DNA from: Parastagonospora avenae f. sp. tritici 18332-5
Taxonomy: Eukaryota > Ascomycota > Dothideomycetes > Pleosporales > Phaeosphaeriaceae
Assembly (NCBI GenBank): GCA_022559985.1
Contig: JAFJTR010000058.1
Location: 124,001 to 188,000 of the forward strand
Direction of reading: 5' to 3'
Length of the DNA: 64,000 bases
In this document: one piece after another, positions 1 to 12,104 of the stretch
Layout of the letters: every line of letters begins with the position of its first letter
Position numbering within the stretch: the stretch's first letter is position 1
Notes under the pieces: model-generated
Seen by the model: the letters and a program-made list of their open reading frames with translations, nothing else
Database searches by the model: none
Told to the model about the DNA's origin: nothing
Program-made: the position numbers and the translations under genes

Positions 1-1222
1 TACCAGAACTGGCAATCGCACGTCAAGTGGACCGGTCCCCAGATCCACAAACAACTCCCGAATATCGACGTGTTATGCGCTGGCATGGGAACCTCAGGCA
101 CTATGACGGGGCTGGGGCAGTATTTCAAGCAGGCTAAGCCCTCGGTAACCAGACTAGGGTATGTAGGCTAGCAACGCAACAGCTGGCTAGGCTAACGACA
201 TCATGCAGGGTATGTACCGCAGCGGGCGATCGAGTACCCGGACCGAGGTCATATGCCCTCCTAGCTCCTGTTGAGTTCCCTTGGCGTGACTCGGTCGATG
301 CAGTAGAAGAGGTCGGTTCAAAGGATGCGTTCAGTCTTTCGCTGCAGCTCTGTCGGGAGGGCCTAGTTTGTGGCCCATCATCAGGCTTCAACTTGCAAGG
401 TTCGTGAGCAAATGTCTATCGGTGTGCTATACTGACTTGCAAAGGCTTGTTCAATTACCTTGGAAAGCGGAAAGCTGCTGGCACTCTTTCCGAGCTTTCT
501 GGTGCAGATGGCTTAGTCAACTGTGTGTTCATCTGTTGCGACCTACCATACCAATACATCGATGAGTACTTTGACAAAGTTAGTAGCGACAGTTTCCACC
601 CCATCAAGAATCAGGTCAGTCTAGTCGTCGCCTCGCAATGCAACACCCTTCTGATAGCATGTAGAACCTCGCTGCCGTAGATCTGTATCGCTACGACGAA
701 GCATGGGAACTGCAACCCACCGAAGCGATTTCGCAATATGCTAGCAGTGATCCGACGGTCTCCAGCACGGTGCTGCTAGATTTGCGAAAGCCTGACGACT
801 TCATCTCAAGCAACATCCCAGGCTCTTACAACTTGCCTTTGCAAAGCCTAGGCTCAAACACTCCAAGCCCGTTCTTCGATGCCGAAGCATTAGAACGGCA
901 ATGGAAAGAGATCGATAATATGCTGTCCCTTAACACGATCTGCGCATACGATCTTGCTGGAAAGAATGTCGGTGTCATCTGCTACAATGGCGATACAGCT
1001 CGTGTAGCCACAAGCGTACTGCGGGCTAGAGGCATTATAGCGAGTAGCATCAAGGGAGGCTTCGAAGCGTTGACGGCAGAACTACCACAATTGCGAACGA
1101 AAAGTCGACTATCTTTCCAGCAATGGTCAGAAACTGCAAACGCGACGCCTCCGATACTGGAAGCTGAGCTGCTTTCGTCCGATGCTGGTCCTCGACATGA
1201 GGTTCTCGTGAACGCTCCGTAA
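1..1222 (+). CDS. Cysteine synthase-like PLP enzyme fused to a C-terminal rhodanese domain (5' partial)
   Basis: Exons 1-158, 209-399, 445-614 and 665-1222 join in frame to a 358-residue C-terminal part; the start lies outside the window. The first exon carries GMGTSGTMTG, the phosphate-binding glycine loop of fold-type II PLP enzymes (cysteine synthase/CBS family). The next two carry CREGLVCGPSSGFNLQG, matching the fungal cysteine synthase-like group. The last exon is a rhodanese domain, with LLDLRKPDDF at its start and the active-site loop CYNGDTAR (Cys-x6-Arg). Family knowledge predicts O-acetylserine sulfhydrylase or cysteine desulfhydrase-type chemistry; the rhodanese part could relay or sense persulfide sulfur. 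The catalytic lysine would be in the missing N-terminus, so activity cannot be judged. The introns are 45-50 bp. The fused arrangement occurs in other filamentous fungi as far as I recall. Confidence 0.85.
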
Positions 1223-1718
1223 TGATCGAATATGCAACGTGGAATGCTCTGGGGCAGACGGACTTTAGGCGCCGGACGTGACGATGTCACAGGCAGTGTG
1301 CTGAGGTCTAAGTTATGTGCAAAAGCGTCAGTCTTCGCACCTGTATCTCTCTGTTATTGATAGTTTAGCGAGTTCTAGAAAAGGTCATGGCCTCATCAAC
1401 AACCTTCATTGTTGTTATTCTCAATGCTTGGTTTTTTTCAAAATGAATCGCAAAGCTTTCCATCATCATTGCGAGTTAAGTTAGTGCAATTTTGCACAAA
1501 GTTGCGCTAGGTATGGCGGTCGGACTTTATAGTCAAGACCCGGAAATATCAAAGACCAAACTAGTCATCCGGTAATCGGTATAAGAAGACTCCATATCTC
1601 ATCAGAGGTAATAGCCAGCAGCCACTGCGGACAGGAATTGCGCATCAGAACTTACTCAAACTTGTCACATCGTCACACCTTGCACTGCTCTTCTCAAACC
1701 ACACCAAGGCCTACCATC
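1223..1718. other. Intergenic spacer, 3' end of PLP-rhodanese gene to SDR start
   Basis: No supported coding frame. It must hold the terminator of the upstream gene and the promoter of the SDR gene. Pyrimidine-rich sequence around 1690-1700 precedes the SDR start, as is common near fungal transcription starts. Confidence 0.6.
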
Positions 1719-2571
1719 ATGTCAGCGCTCGCCAAAGAGATTGTCCTTGTGACTGGAGGTATGTTGTAATTTATCATATACATATACCAGCCAATACTCA
1801 CATTCAACAGCGAACAGCGGCATCGGCTTCGAGATTGCGCATCAGTTGCTTGCAAGGGGCAACTACCATGTTTTGCTAAGCGCGCGATCCTCATCAAAAG
1901 GCAAGGCGGCCATTGAGAACTTGCGAACCCGAAACCTGCCAGGAAGCATCGAGTTTCTTCATCTGGACGTACAGTCCGACGAGCATATCGCCAACGCTGC
2001 GTCAACAATAGCCGAAGCGCACGGTAAACTCGACATTCTCGTCAACAATGCTGCTATAGCATTTTCCACAGACGGTACCGAGCGAGAACGTCTGCGTGAT
2101 TCCTTCGACATCAATGCGACAGGTCCTTACCTACTCACGAAAGCATTGATACCGGCTTTGCGCAAGTCGTCCAACCCGCGCATCATCAACATTTCCTCTG
2201 GTGCGGGGTCGCTCGGGAGGCGCCTGTTCCCAGACTCGCCCATGTACAAGATTCAGGCCATTCCATATCGTGCATCAAAGATTGCGTTCAATATGATCAC
2301 TGCATGCCTGCATGTAGAATATGGACTGGGTGTTGAACAGACCGACGGCGACAAGGATGATGGCGAGGCTGGAGGAGCGGATAAGAAGACCATGAAGGTC
2401 TTTGCGTACGATCCAGGGTTCACCGCCAGCAACCTGAGCCCCCACAACAAAACGGAGAATGGTGCGAGGACGGCGGAAGATACAGTGAAGAGCATCATGG
2501 ATGTTGTGGATGGGAAGAGAGATGGTGAGGTTGGAAGGTTCATCCACAATAGTGGAGAGTATCCATGGTAG
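1719..2571 (+). CDS. Short-chain dehydrogenase/reductase, carbonyl reductase-like
   Basis: Exons 1719-1758 and 1811-2571 encode 266 residues. The join completes the cofactor motif TGANSGIG at residues 12-19, which the unspliced frame lacks; this fixes the start at 1719. Further classical SDR marks are NNAA (adenine-ring stabilisation), the catalytic serine in ISSGAGS and YRASK (Tyr-x3-Lys). The cofactor is NAD(P)H and the fold a Rossmann domain; the chemistry is reduction of a carbonyl or oxidation of an alcohol, probably in the cytosol since no signal peptide is seen. An acidic insert near residues 205-220 is unusual but lies in the variable substrate loop region. The substrate cannot be inferred. 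The next gene downstream on the same strand encodes another NAD(P)-binding protein. Confidence 0.85.
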
Positions 2572-3013
2572 TTGCCTGTCAATATATGATGCCTTACGCA
2601 TTTTAAAAATCAGAAGGAGTGATCTGCGTGTGAATACCTGCGATTTCCAGCGAGTGGAAACAATTGTTGACGGACGCATCAAGGTGGACGACTCAGCGGC
2701 GCTGTCCAACAAAGCCGTTCGGGCCCGACATGCGGACGGATTGTGCATCTCGGACAATTGCGACGTGAAGAGCCGAGCGTTCGCTTTGACTCAGCGAGCT
2801 TACATATTCGCTCTCTAGGGAAGAGCGATACACAGCCTTGTACTTGCAATGCTGAGCAGAAGGAAATGGGACGCGCAGACATGATGAGGATAAGTAAGGA
2901 CGACGCCGCGGTGAGATTTGTACCATCAAGCAGTCCACAGCCTCCACCTCTACGCAACCATCTCAACAACAATACATCTCTCCAAATTTTGTTTAGACAA
3001 GCACAAGGTCATC
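2572..3013. other. Intergenic spacer
   Basis: A 442-bp gap between two co-directional reductase-like genes. A frame opening at 2918 runs in phase into the next gene, but its extra 32 residues look untranslated. I see no other feature. Confidence 0.5.
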
Positions 3014-3937
3014 ATGTCTTCTCAACAAGGTCGTAAAATTGCTATGGTCGGCGCATCCGGCACAATCGGCAGTCCTACGCTTGCTGCCCTTCTCAAGACG
3101 GGCATTCACACCATCACGGCCGTAACGCGTAACGAATCAAGTGCCACATTCCCTTCCGATGTCCAAGTCAAAAAGGGAGACTACAACGATGAATCCTTCC
3201 TCGTATCCGCGCTCAAGGGCCACGATGTCCTCATCCTGCAACTCGGCATAATGCAGATGGAGCTGCAAGTGACGCTGATTGAAGCCGCCGCAAAAGCAGG
3301 TGTGCCCTGGGTCCTACCCACGGAGTTTGGATCGGACATTTACTCTCCCATCGCGAAGGACTTCGCAATGACTGGCATGAAGAAGAAGTACCGCGACCTG
3401 ATTGAAGAGAAGGGTTCGAGCTGGGTTGCGATAGTCAACAACCCGTGGTTCGACTGGAGCCTGAAGGCAGGAATGTGGAGCATCGACATACCCGGCAAGA
3501 AAGCCACATTGTATAATGTCAACGACACCAAGTTCAACACCTCTACTTTGAGTCAGGTCGGAACCGCAGTCGCAAAACTCTTGAGCCTGCCAGATGAGGA
3601 GCTCAATGCGTACAAGAATCGTCCGTTCCATGTGCGCTCGTTCCTCATAAGTCAGCGCGACATTTTTGACAGCGTTCTGCGCGCTACTGGGACCAAGGAG
3701 TCTGAATGGGATGTCAAGATCCAGGAGCCGGAGGAGGCTATCGAGGCGTCGAGAAAGGCGGTCGCGGAGGGCAACATGTTGGCGTTTGTGGGAGAATTCT
3801 ACACGGCTCATATGCAAGCGGGTCGCGGTGGCAACTACGAAGAGAAAGCAGCGAAGGACGCCGCAGCAATTGGGTTGGGGAAAGAGGATCTCGATGAGGT
3901 TGTGAAGCGTGTTGTTGTCGATCTGGTCGGTAACTGA
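3014..3937 (+). CDS. NmrA-like / isoflavone reductase-like NAD(P)-binding protein
   Basis: Single exon, 307 residues. The start at 3014 is chosen because the Rossmann motif GASGTIG then lies at residues 11-17 of MSSQQGRKIAMVG..., the usual spacing; an upstream in-frame ATG at 2918 would add a non-conserved extension. The N-terminal half shows the extended SDR pattern of the NmrA/PCBER group, with GDYNDESFL after the second strand and LPTEFGSDIY in the middle. No YxxxK pair is obvious. Members range from phenylcoumaran or isoflavone-type reductases to redox-sensing regulators; ascomycetes have many paralogues, so the substrate is unknown. It is probably cytosolic. Confidence 0.85.
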   Translation: MSSQQGRKIAMVGASGTIGSPTLAALLKTGIHTITAVTRNESSATFPSDVQVKKGDYNDESFLVSALKGHDVLILQLGIMQMELQVTLIEAAAKAGVPWVLPTEFGSDIYSPIAKDFAMTGMKKKYRDLIEEKGSSWVAIVNNPWFDWSLKAGMWSIDIPGKKATLYNVNDTKFNTSTLSQVGTAVAKLLSLPDEELNAYKNRPFHVRSFLISQRDIFDSVLRATGTKESEWDVKIQEPEEAIEASRKAVAEGNMLAFVGEFYTAHMQAGRGGNYEEKAAKDAAAIGLGKEDLDEVVKRVVVDLVGN

Positions 3938-4056
3938 AGCTCCACATGCTATTGAGTGGCCATCATTTCCGAAGTAGTCTAGTTTTGAGGGGCCATGAAT
4001 ATATGAATATTTGAATGGAGAGATTCTAGGTTTCGCAAGCATCTCTCGAGCTTCGT

Positions 4057-6064
4057 CTATTTGATCTCGAGCCTCAAGGCATCATACTGCACATATACAC
4101 TTTCCGGTAACTCTGCATCCTCCGGTGCAGTCGCTCTTTCAGGCAAGCTCAGAACAAACTCGTTGCGACCTTCCTTCAACTGGCTTACTGAGAATTTGAA
4201 CTTGTGGCCCGTCGTGTAACACGTAGCTGCGCTTCTAACTGCGCAGCTGCTGCTATGAATTCTTGGTATGATCCATGTCTCCAGCTGTCTGCCATTTACG
4301 ATAACGTTGTAAGGTAGATCAGCCCATGCCTTGCTAGGAGCGGCGGCATCATTGTTTCCAGCAGATGTTTTGACGCCGGCAAGTTGGATGGTGAAAGTTG
4401 CTTCGGATTTATTCGAGACCTGCTTTTGCGCGAGGTCGAATGTAAGGGTCCAATTGTTGACATTAGTGTAGTAGGGGTCTTTGCGAAGGTAGTTCGCCTT
4501 GCCACCGAAAACGCTCCAATGCACGTAATTTAGCTCGCGAAGCGACGAATTGCCAACGTGGTATTTCACGCCATTAGGGAAATCTTTTACGAAGTCGTGG
4601 ACTGCCCAGTAGAGACGATACTGGCGTGGTTGATTCGTACGAGTGGTATCTTTCTCATTACCATGTCTGAATTCACCACTGCTCTTGTCAGGGGTACCGA
4701 TTCGCCATAACTCAGTACCAGCGGACTCAGCGTTCCAAGTAGCTGTAGTTGTAGCAAGTGATCCAGCCTTGACAACGATACCGTCCTGCTCGTATTGACC
4801 GAAAATGTTATCAGCGTATACAGTCAAGCGATATGTCCCAGCCTTTACGGAAGGGATAGTGACGCTTCCAGACTTCTCGATATCTCCCCAGTATTGATAA
4901 GCGGAGGGGGCCTTATTGTTATCCTGAAAGTCGTGTCCATCAAGAGCCAGAACGGCGAGAGCGCGGATTGCACCCTTGGGAAGGGACACAGTCGCTTTGA
5001 AGGTTCCGCGACCTGTGGAAGGCACCAAGTTTGGAACGTGCTGTGCGATAGCATCATAGAAAGCTGTCCAATTAGTGGATACCGTCTTCTTCGCGTCGCT
5101 GCGCAAAGATTGCAGAGAGGTTCCCTTGCCGCCCTTGTTGAAATAATAGACTTGCTGAAATACATGTTAGTTGATAATGGAGTAGGCGGGCAAAGAGACT
5201 TACAGGCCCAAATGTGTGATCGAATCCATTGACTAGCTCCGGGACCCCATTGCCATGATGGTTGGAGATCATGTAGTTGTATACGATGCCGTCGACAGTA
5301 AGGTCGGAATGCGTCGGTCCGTTGAAATACGTGTCTTTCGTGTTCATAAGAAGCCATGCTCCAAAAGTCGACCCATCGCTACTCTTGGTGCCATCACCAT
5401 ACATGCCGTGCACGGTCTGATCTCTCCATTCCTCCGAGAACATATATTTCGTAAAGTAGTCTGACACTTGCTTGATATAGGGGTCGCTTTTGTTTCCTCC
5501 TACATACCACGATGCGTCTTGCACAACGGGCGCACCAGTTGTGTTTGGTAGAGGCGCAAACATTTCATCGCTTGACGACAGATCAGTCCATACCGATCCG
5601 GAAGGTCGGAAGAGCTGACGAAATTCTCCTAGGTCACCTCCACTTGGTACTGAAGAATTGCTATACTTTGCTCGACTGAAGACGTGTAGGCCTGTCTCTC
5701 TATCGCGCAAGAACCAGTACTGTTCAAAGACTATGCCTGTTGATTGGTAGCCTTGGCTCATCATAGCCCCAGCATAGGCCTTGCCATCTCCATCAGTACC
5801 CTTAAACAACTGGTACTTTGCGCCTTTCCCGGGTGTCCAGAAACCGCTGTCGAGGTGGCCGTCGAGATAAGGTCCTCGTCCACTACCGAGCAGATCATGT
5901 CCATCAAGCGAGAGCTTCGAGACGTATCCGGTACCTTTTGTAACAGTGAAGGAAAGGCGATCATTAGAGATGTCGATCGTATTGTTATTCTCTGATGACT
6001 TAATGGCTGCTTGAGCGATTGACGCCCAAAAGGGGAGGCTTAGAAGAAACCTAGTTGACAACAT
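4057..6064 (-). CDS. Secreted rhamnogalacturonan lyase, polysaccharide lyase family 4
   Basis: Exons 6064-5204 and 5154-4057 (49-bp intron with GTAAGT donor) give 652 residues. The N-terminus MLSTRFLLSLPFWASIAQA is a typical signal peptide, so the product is extracellular. The sequence follows the three-part PL4 layout: an N-terminal catalytic beta-sandwich (about residues 20-290), a small fibronectin-III-like domain with SGSVTIPSVKAGTYRLTVYA, and a C-terminal jelly-roll domain ending ESVYVQYDALRLEIK. Family members cleave the rhamnose-galacturonate backbone of rhamnogalacturonan I by beta-elimination. The length is closer to RglB-type than to the shorter RglA-type enzymes. Several N-glycosylation sequons (NNT, NSS) fit a secreted protein. 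It acts on pectin, complementing the cellulose-active enzymes further along this window. Confidence 0.9.
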
Positions 6065-6920
6065 GATGGCGTTGCAATGCCAAAGTCGTCTCCAAGAAAT
6101 ACCACACCTGCGCTTTGTACTTTATAGACCATCTCCTTACTCGGTCAAATAGACGCCGATATTGCTGGAGATGAAAAATCACGGGATGTGGTTGACCTGC
6201 AGGGTCCAGCTGGTTTGCTCCATAGTCGAGCATTTAGGCAGGCTGACCGGCACGGCTCGTTGATCGGGTAGAACCACACCGAGCCTACTGCAAACACTTT
6301 TCAGAAGGTTGATGTTATGAGCAGCGGAGTCATTAGAGAAAATTATCCATCTCCAAGTGAGGCATTATCTTGCAGCTATGCCCGGATTCAGGGAGCGCGT
6401 GGCCGTGGGGTGTGGATGCAGGGTGTTGTTATTGATTGAAATGGCGGGGCGCGGGGAAGGCGAGCGGCTGATTTGTGAGCTCACAGAAAGCGACAGGTAA
6501 ACGAACCAAAACTCTCCGTGCCTAAAACTCACACAGAGAGATAGATGTAGAGTGTATTACCGCGTGCTTGTGTCAATTCTGGAATCTAGAACGAGTATTT
6601 TCCGCCCGCCCATCTGACAGCATTTGATCAACGCTGACGTCGAAAAGAGAGACCTGCAGAGTGAGCGCAAATTGACAAGAACGTTGTGAAAGACTCCAGG
6701 AAGCCGCATGCGACTTAGCTACGTTTCCTGATGGTAGTAGGATACATTCATCACACTACTATTTACCTGATGCCATCGCCATGTAACATAACCTGCCCGA
6801 ACGAAAGACGTGTGAATATCTATCGTAAAGAATCAACGTGGCGCTCTTCGCCAAATGTGACCGTGTGTCAAAGTCAGGGCGATGTTGCACCTAAGCCATG
6901 GCCAAGCTTCTCCTGCGTAC
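6065..6920. other. Intergenic spacer upstream of the lyase
   Basis: 856 bp holding the promoter of the lyase (minus strand) and the 3' flank of the next minus-strand gene. Short frames here are neither long nor protein-like. Confidence 0.5.
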
Positions 6921-8736
6921 TCATGCTGAATGACGCCTGTTGCCGACAGTAAAGCCCTCCTCGCCTTGAACAGAACCTCCATCTACCTGAAGCAGTGATA
7001 CAATATCCGCTAGCATGGAAGCTTGCCCAAGCTCATCGGAAGTAGGGTCTGGAAGGGATCCGTTGATCGCACCCTGATCGGGGCCGCGTCGCGTTGGAGG
7101 TCGAATTGCGTCTGCTGAAGCCGAATCGAGGACGGCACTTGCGTTCGGTGCGTTCGTTGGAGGAAGTGCAGAGGCCCCAGGTCTGTTTTGAGAACTACCT
7201 GCTTGCTGAGGGTCCTGATCGATTGTCAGTTGTATCCCAAAGGAATCTGTAAGTTTCGCCAGCATGATGAGGACCTTGATGACGCCTCGATGGTACTGTC
7301 TGTGGGTTGGCACGAGGTGTTCGAACCGGCCCACTAAGCCTTGAAGGGGAGTGTGCACGATAGAAGAGATCTAGCGTTGCAGTACTGCGTATCCGTCGCA
7401 CTACGCGTTGAAGTGGGCTCGGGGTTCTCGTACGCGGCTCTATAACTAATGTGTCCACCAGAGTTTCCGAATATGATGGGGCTAATGTTCCTGAAAACAC
7501 GCTCTCAGGATGGCTTACCATCGGCACTGATGCCTGCGCTGCGCGCCGAGGGAACAACGACCCCGGGACCCCAAGTAGTTCTGGCCGTGTCCTTTCCACA
7601 ATCCAGCGGCCAAAGCGTTGCACCATGCTTCCTCGAGGTTGTGCCTGCGGAGCAACTGTTCCCCCGGGAATGAGTTGTAGTGGTTGTTGTTGTTGTTGTG
7701 CACGCGGAAGGAGGCGTCTGTACCAGCATGGCTTCAATGGCTGCGAATCATGACCTTGCTGAGGCTGCTGCAAAGATGAACCAAGGTCTTGTGCCGCTGG
7801 CTCATTGCGTGGTACAGCTGGGCCAGCGAGAGCTGAAGACTCCTGTTGTGCATCACGTAAAATGTGTTGAGATGGATCTTCTGGCGGGGGCGACGATGGA
7901 TCTGGAACTGGCTTTTGAATTGGCGGCAGTAGATGGTCTTGTGAGCCATGTTGCGATGCTAGCGGTTCATCTGATAAACCCTGCCCCGGAACTAGTGGTC
8001 GATCACCCAAACTTTGTCTTGATTGCAGTGGTCGGTCAGGCGAGCCTTGCGTCGGCGGCAGTGTTTGGTTGTGTACGTTTTGTTCTCCAGGTGAAGGGGC
8101 TTGCTCTGTTTCGTCCAAGTTGGCATTGGTATGCTGATCGATCGTGGGCGAGTCCTGAACATCACGTCCTCGCCCTTGACCGTTCAATGGCGTGGAAGAC
8201 GTGAATCGAACTTCGGGGTTTGCAAGATGCTCTCTGCCTGGCGTAAAGTTTGCCATGTCTCGCCTTGCGTTCTTAGGCACAACACCTGCAGTCTTGCTTC
8301 TGTCAGAAACATGCGCTGTCTCGAGCATCTTCTCTGTGAGGTGAGTGATCCACATTCCAATAGGGCGCTGTACGATGAACCTCATCTCTACGTGATCGTG
8401 ACCGAAGAACTCCCCTTCTTGGTGGAGCTTCCACAACACTTCATTCACCACCTCCGTGCTGAAGATCTTTCTCATCATTCGCTCAAAGGCACTCCTTGTT
8501 TTCGGCATATTCTCAAAGTCATAGGCGGATGTGTGGGAGCTGACGTGGCGAGCCACCAAGGCGCAAAAGCAAGTTCTGGAGGATTGTGTTGGAGGCTGGC
8601 TTCTCGAGAGCCTGAGTGCAAACTCGGTGGTGAACCATTCCTCAAGTTTCTCAAGTCGTGGCAGATGCCAGTTCAAGGGATGACTCCAAGTTGTGAATAG
8701 CTCGATGTTGAGAGGTCGCACATTGGAACGATGCAT
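6921..8736 (-). CDS. Unrecognised protein, folded N-terminus plus long Pro/Gln/Ser-rich region
   Basis: I do not recognise this protein. From the ATG at 8736 a frame runs about 510 codons; upstream, an intron-like stretch 8844-8796 (GTATGT...AAG) suggests a spliced 5' leader. Residues 1-150 look folded, rich in Trp, Phe and His (EEWFTTEFALRLSRS, MWITHLTEKML). The middle is low complexity with PPTQGSPD-type repeats and a QQQQQ run. Near 7370 the protein-like signal moves to another frame: a segment with LQGLVGRFEHLV and KVLIMLAKL reads to a stop at 6921, whereas the first frame ends at 7195. An intron 7446-7371 joins the two in phase (579 residues), but its GTTATA donor is weak, so a frameshift or the shorter form is possible. 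Confidence 0.5.
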
Positions 8737-9336
8737 CACTGCTGGAGTGAACGGGTGTTTAAACGGGTACTGGAAGATAGGAAGCGAAGGGTCTGCTTGG
8801 AACAAGTTCAGTAAATGTCCGTGTTGCTACTAAGTTCCACATACCAAGGGTCTGAAGCTAGCGGACTCTGAGGACTGTGACCGGTGATTTTGGGTCTTGA
8901 GCGAGTGTCAACGCTCGTAGCACCAAGTGACGGTTCGTGGCGGCGTGGCGATGCTGGTGCAGTCCGAGTTGTTTTACGGATCGTTTGCTACCAATGCATG
9001 CCCTTGGCTGAGGTGAAAGTGGTCTCATGACGGATAACGATTGAAGCGGGGTGTCGCTGTTGTTTGGGATACGAATGACGAGGCTGATAATGGTTGTTGT
9101 TCGTGTTATGATGTGGTGCTGGGCGATGGTGATCGATAGGAACTCGGTAATTGACAAGAAGGCACACTGGCAGCCTCCGTTCCTTGACCTGAAAAAGGCA
9201 AGCGCTTTTCGCGCCAACCATGCAGGGGCGAAGTTTACCATTCCGCAGGAGCTGGCCGTGGGTAATTGTGAGGGCAAGAATAGCATCACATAAGTGACAG
9301 CTGACGTGAACGTAAATAGTCGTATTACTTAGGGTA
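8737..9336. other. Intergenic spacer with probable 5' leader of the unrecognised gene
   Basis: It contains the intron-like leader at 8844-8796 described for the neighbouring gene. Antisense frames of 140-170 codons overlap one another without protein-like composition and are not called. Confidence 0.5.
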
Positions 9337-12104
9337 TCAGTCAAATCCCAGCCATTCCCCAGCTTCATCATCCGAACTATCGCCATCTGCCATCTCTTCG
9401 TCAATTGCCCCACTCTGAATCGCCTTGACGTCAAAGTCGAATTGGCTGCCCTTCGTCTTCTTCTCGATGGGTTGAGCCAGCAAGTACTCAATGCGATATA
9501 TATTCTCATCAGCTAATTTCGCAAGTTCACTTTGGATGCGTCGCACAGCCTTCTCTACACTGCGCAGCTCGGCTTCCAGTCCGGTCTTGTTGTCTTTCAT
9601 CCATCGTCCATGCTTGCTTAGCAGCGATTCTATCCATACTAGATTGAACTCAAGATGTGGCGATTCATCCGCTTGCAGTGCGACGAAGCGCAGTAGGCGA
9701 CCAAGATAGACAGAGGGCAGGTCTTTGACGACAAGTGGTACGTCGGAGACTGGAGTGGCTTCGTACACGCGTCGGACGAGATTGCGCTCGTTCAGGCGAA
9801 AAGCCATGACTAAAGCCTTGAGGTAGTCTTTCTGTGCGAGGGTGTCGAGAATTGTCGAAGGTGTTACACTGACGTCTAGGTCGAAAGGATCAAACTGGAA
9901 CGTAGTGTCGAGCGAGTAGATCAGAAGGCCTTCGGTGCTCGCGGCACAAAATGCACGTCCTGTGGGTGAGAAAGCGACCGCAGGGACGCGAACTTCAGGT
10001 CGTGTTCGCCTTGCGCCAACGCCCTTCTGTGCACCCGGAAGCGTCGTGTCGCGTCGATCCTCGAGGTCTGATGCTTCTCCCTGGTCGTCTATGAGGCCCT
10101 GTGGTCCAGCAGCAGTAAGAAGCTTGCTATTTAAGAACTCTTGGGTGCCATCAAGAGAGAGATTGACGGACACGGTGAATTTCTTGAGGAGTGCACCAGA
10201 CTGCACACCATACAGGCAGATGTATTTGCTGTTTCCGCCAGCTAATACGCATGTTCCATCTGCACTGTATCTGACCGTGGTGAAAGCTTTGGTGCCGGCG
10301 ACGTTGGCAGCGGTCCTGCGATCCGACATTTTGCGGCCTCCAGAAACATCTCTTCGCGCATCGACGCCATTTTCCTGTGCAGCATCCGATACGTTCCAGA
10401 ATGTCAACTGGCCATCGAGAGTCGTAACAGCTATTTGTTTCGAGTCGGGTCGGAATGCAACGCAGAGAATATCCGCCATTAGCTGTAAAGGCTCGCTCGT
10501 TTGTGTGCGAGCGAAAATGTTCCAGACACGAACGGTCTTGTCCCAACTTCCGCTAACCAGAGTGCTTGCATCTGGTGAAAAAGCCAGCGAAGAGACCGGG
10601 CCTTCGTGTCCTGATAGTCGGTCGAGAAGCTGGCCGGTCTGGACAGACCAAATGTGGATGTCGAAAGAGTCGATGGAGCCTGCGCACACTACTTCGCCAC
10701 TGGGGTCCACAGCTAATGACGAGAAGGATAGCCTCGACGGTGCTGTAAATGTGCGGAAGTTACGATATCGAATCAGATCCCAGGCTCGCACTGAGCCGTC
10801 GAGACTGGCTGTGAAGAGCACGTTGCCGCGTTTGGCAAACTCGCAGGCCGACACGCCGCCCATGTGCTCTGTGAAGGTGACAACGCAGAAACCTGAATTG
10901 ACGTCCCATACCTTTATCTTGCCATCGTCTGCGGCTGTAATGATGCGCTGACCCTCGGGAGAATATGCGATGGTGTTCATCGAGTCGAAGTGTCCTTGCT
11001 GCTTCAAGACGTACGACTCGGACTGCCATTCCCAGACAAGCAACTGTCCCAGCTTGGACGCGCCAAAGGCAAGCCATTCTCCCGTCTTGTTCATTGCGAC
11101 AAAGTCGATGTCGTTCTGGGATATGCTAAGATTTTGTATCTGCGCAAAGTCTGGCAGTTCGTGTATGAAGAAGAGGCCGTGGGAGAAGCCTGTCACTAGA
11201 AGCTTCGACTCGGGATGGAACTGGGCGCAGGTAACGTGAGCGTTGTTCTGCATGAAGAAGTGGCGCTCGGCAATGCCCCACTGGAGGTTCTCGTCGTCGT
11301 CTTCGTCGGCGTCCTCTGGCGCATCATAGCGCAGCATGTACTTCCACACAAAGAGCGCTCCATCCTTGCTGACTGTATATATTGTTTCTTGGTCCTTGGA
11401 GAACCATGCGCCGACGATGGCTTGTCTGTGTCCGCCCAGCGTAGTTTGGGCACTGCCGTCTTCCTGGTCTACGCTCCATATGCGCGCCGTCAGGTCTTTG
11501 GATGCGCTCAGGAAGAAGCGCGAGTCGGTCGACCATTCTATGCTCTGGACTACGTCATAGTGGCCGGTATATATTCGGCGTCGCACAAACGGCGCAAATT
11601 CCAGATCGCCTTCTGCTACGTCTGGTGTGGATGGTGTGTGCCATACTTCGATCTGGCGGCCAATGCCTACTGCGAAATGCCGGCCCGAGGGTGAGAAGGA
11701 CAGCGCTGTGACCTCTTCGCGGAGGGAAAAGTGGTAGAGAACGATGCGTCGCAGGACATTGGTAAGGATGGCGCGGCCGTCTTCGTCGACGGAGAGGAGC
11801 AGGTTCCCGCGTGGGTTCAGTGCCAGGCGTGAGATGTTCTTTCGGTGCGCAAAGGGCAGGGTATATGATTTGGAGCTATGCTTGTATTAGCAGTGCCACG
11901 CAGCCATTTTCGAGCAGCTTACTTGACGAGGTCGAATATAGAGACGCGATTACCAACCGGGGAAAAGAGACATGTTCCGTCTGGCGAGAAGAGCAGGTTG
12001 CCTCTGCTGTAGACGGTGCCAAGAAGGTTGGAAAACTGCAGGTAGTGTCAGTCACGGGAACGCCAGCATTCACTCGCAGCACGAACCTGGAAGTCCGTCT
12101 TCAT
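9337..12104 (-). CDS. PWP2: PWP2/UTP1, WD40 protein of the small-subunit processome
   Basis: Exons 12104-12087, 12035-11923 and 11875-9337 give 889 residues starting MKTDFQFSNLLGTVY, the conserved PWP2 N-terminus. Two tandem WD40 propellers fill residues 1-680 (TGHYDVVQSIEWS, SGHEGPVSSLAFSP, SGSWDKTVRVWN). They are followed by the C-terminal Utp12-type helical domain and an acidic tail ending GEWLGFD. In yeast, PWP2 is a UTP-B subunit that binds the 5' ETS and U3 region of pre-rRNA in the nucleolus and is needed for 18S rRNA maturation. The length matches the family (about 900). The middle acceptor CATAG at 11876 was chosen because it restores the conserved NSKSYTLPFAHRKN. It is divergent from the septin gene, with 424 bp between starts. 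Confidence 0.95.

Noticed and set aside
1719..3937. Secondary-metabolite cluster suggested by adjacent SDR and NmrA-like genes
   Set aside because: No polyketide, peptide or terpene backbone enzyme is present nearby, and the pathway regulator at 60.8-63.4 kb is far away.
9935..10951. 338-codon plus-strand open frame
   Set aside because: It is fully antisense to the PWP2 coding exon, and its reading lacks motifs; it is a shadow of the WD40 gene.
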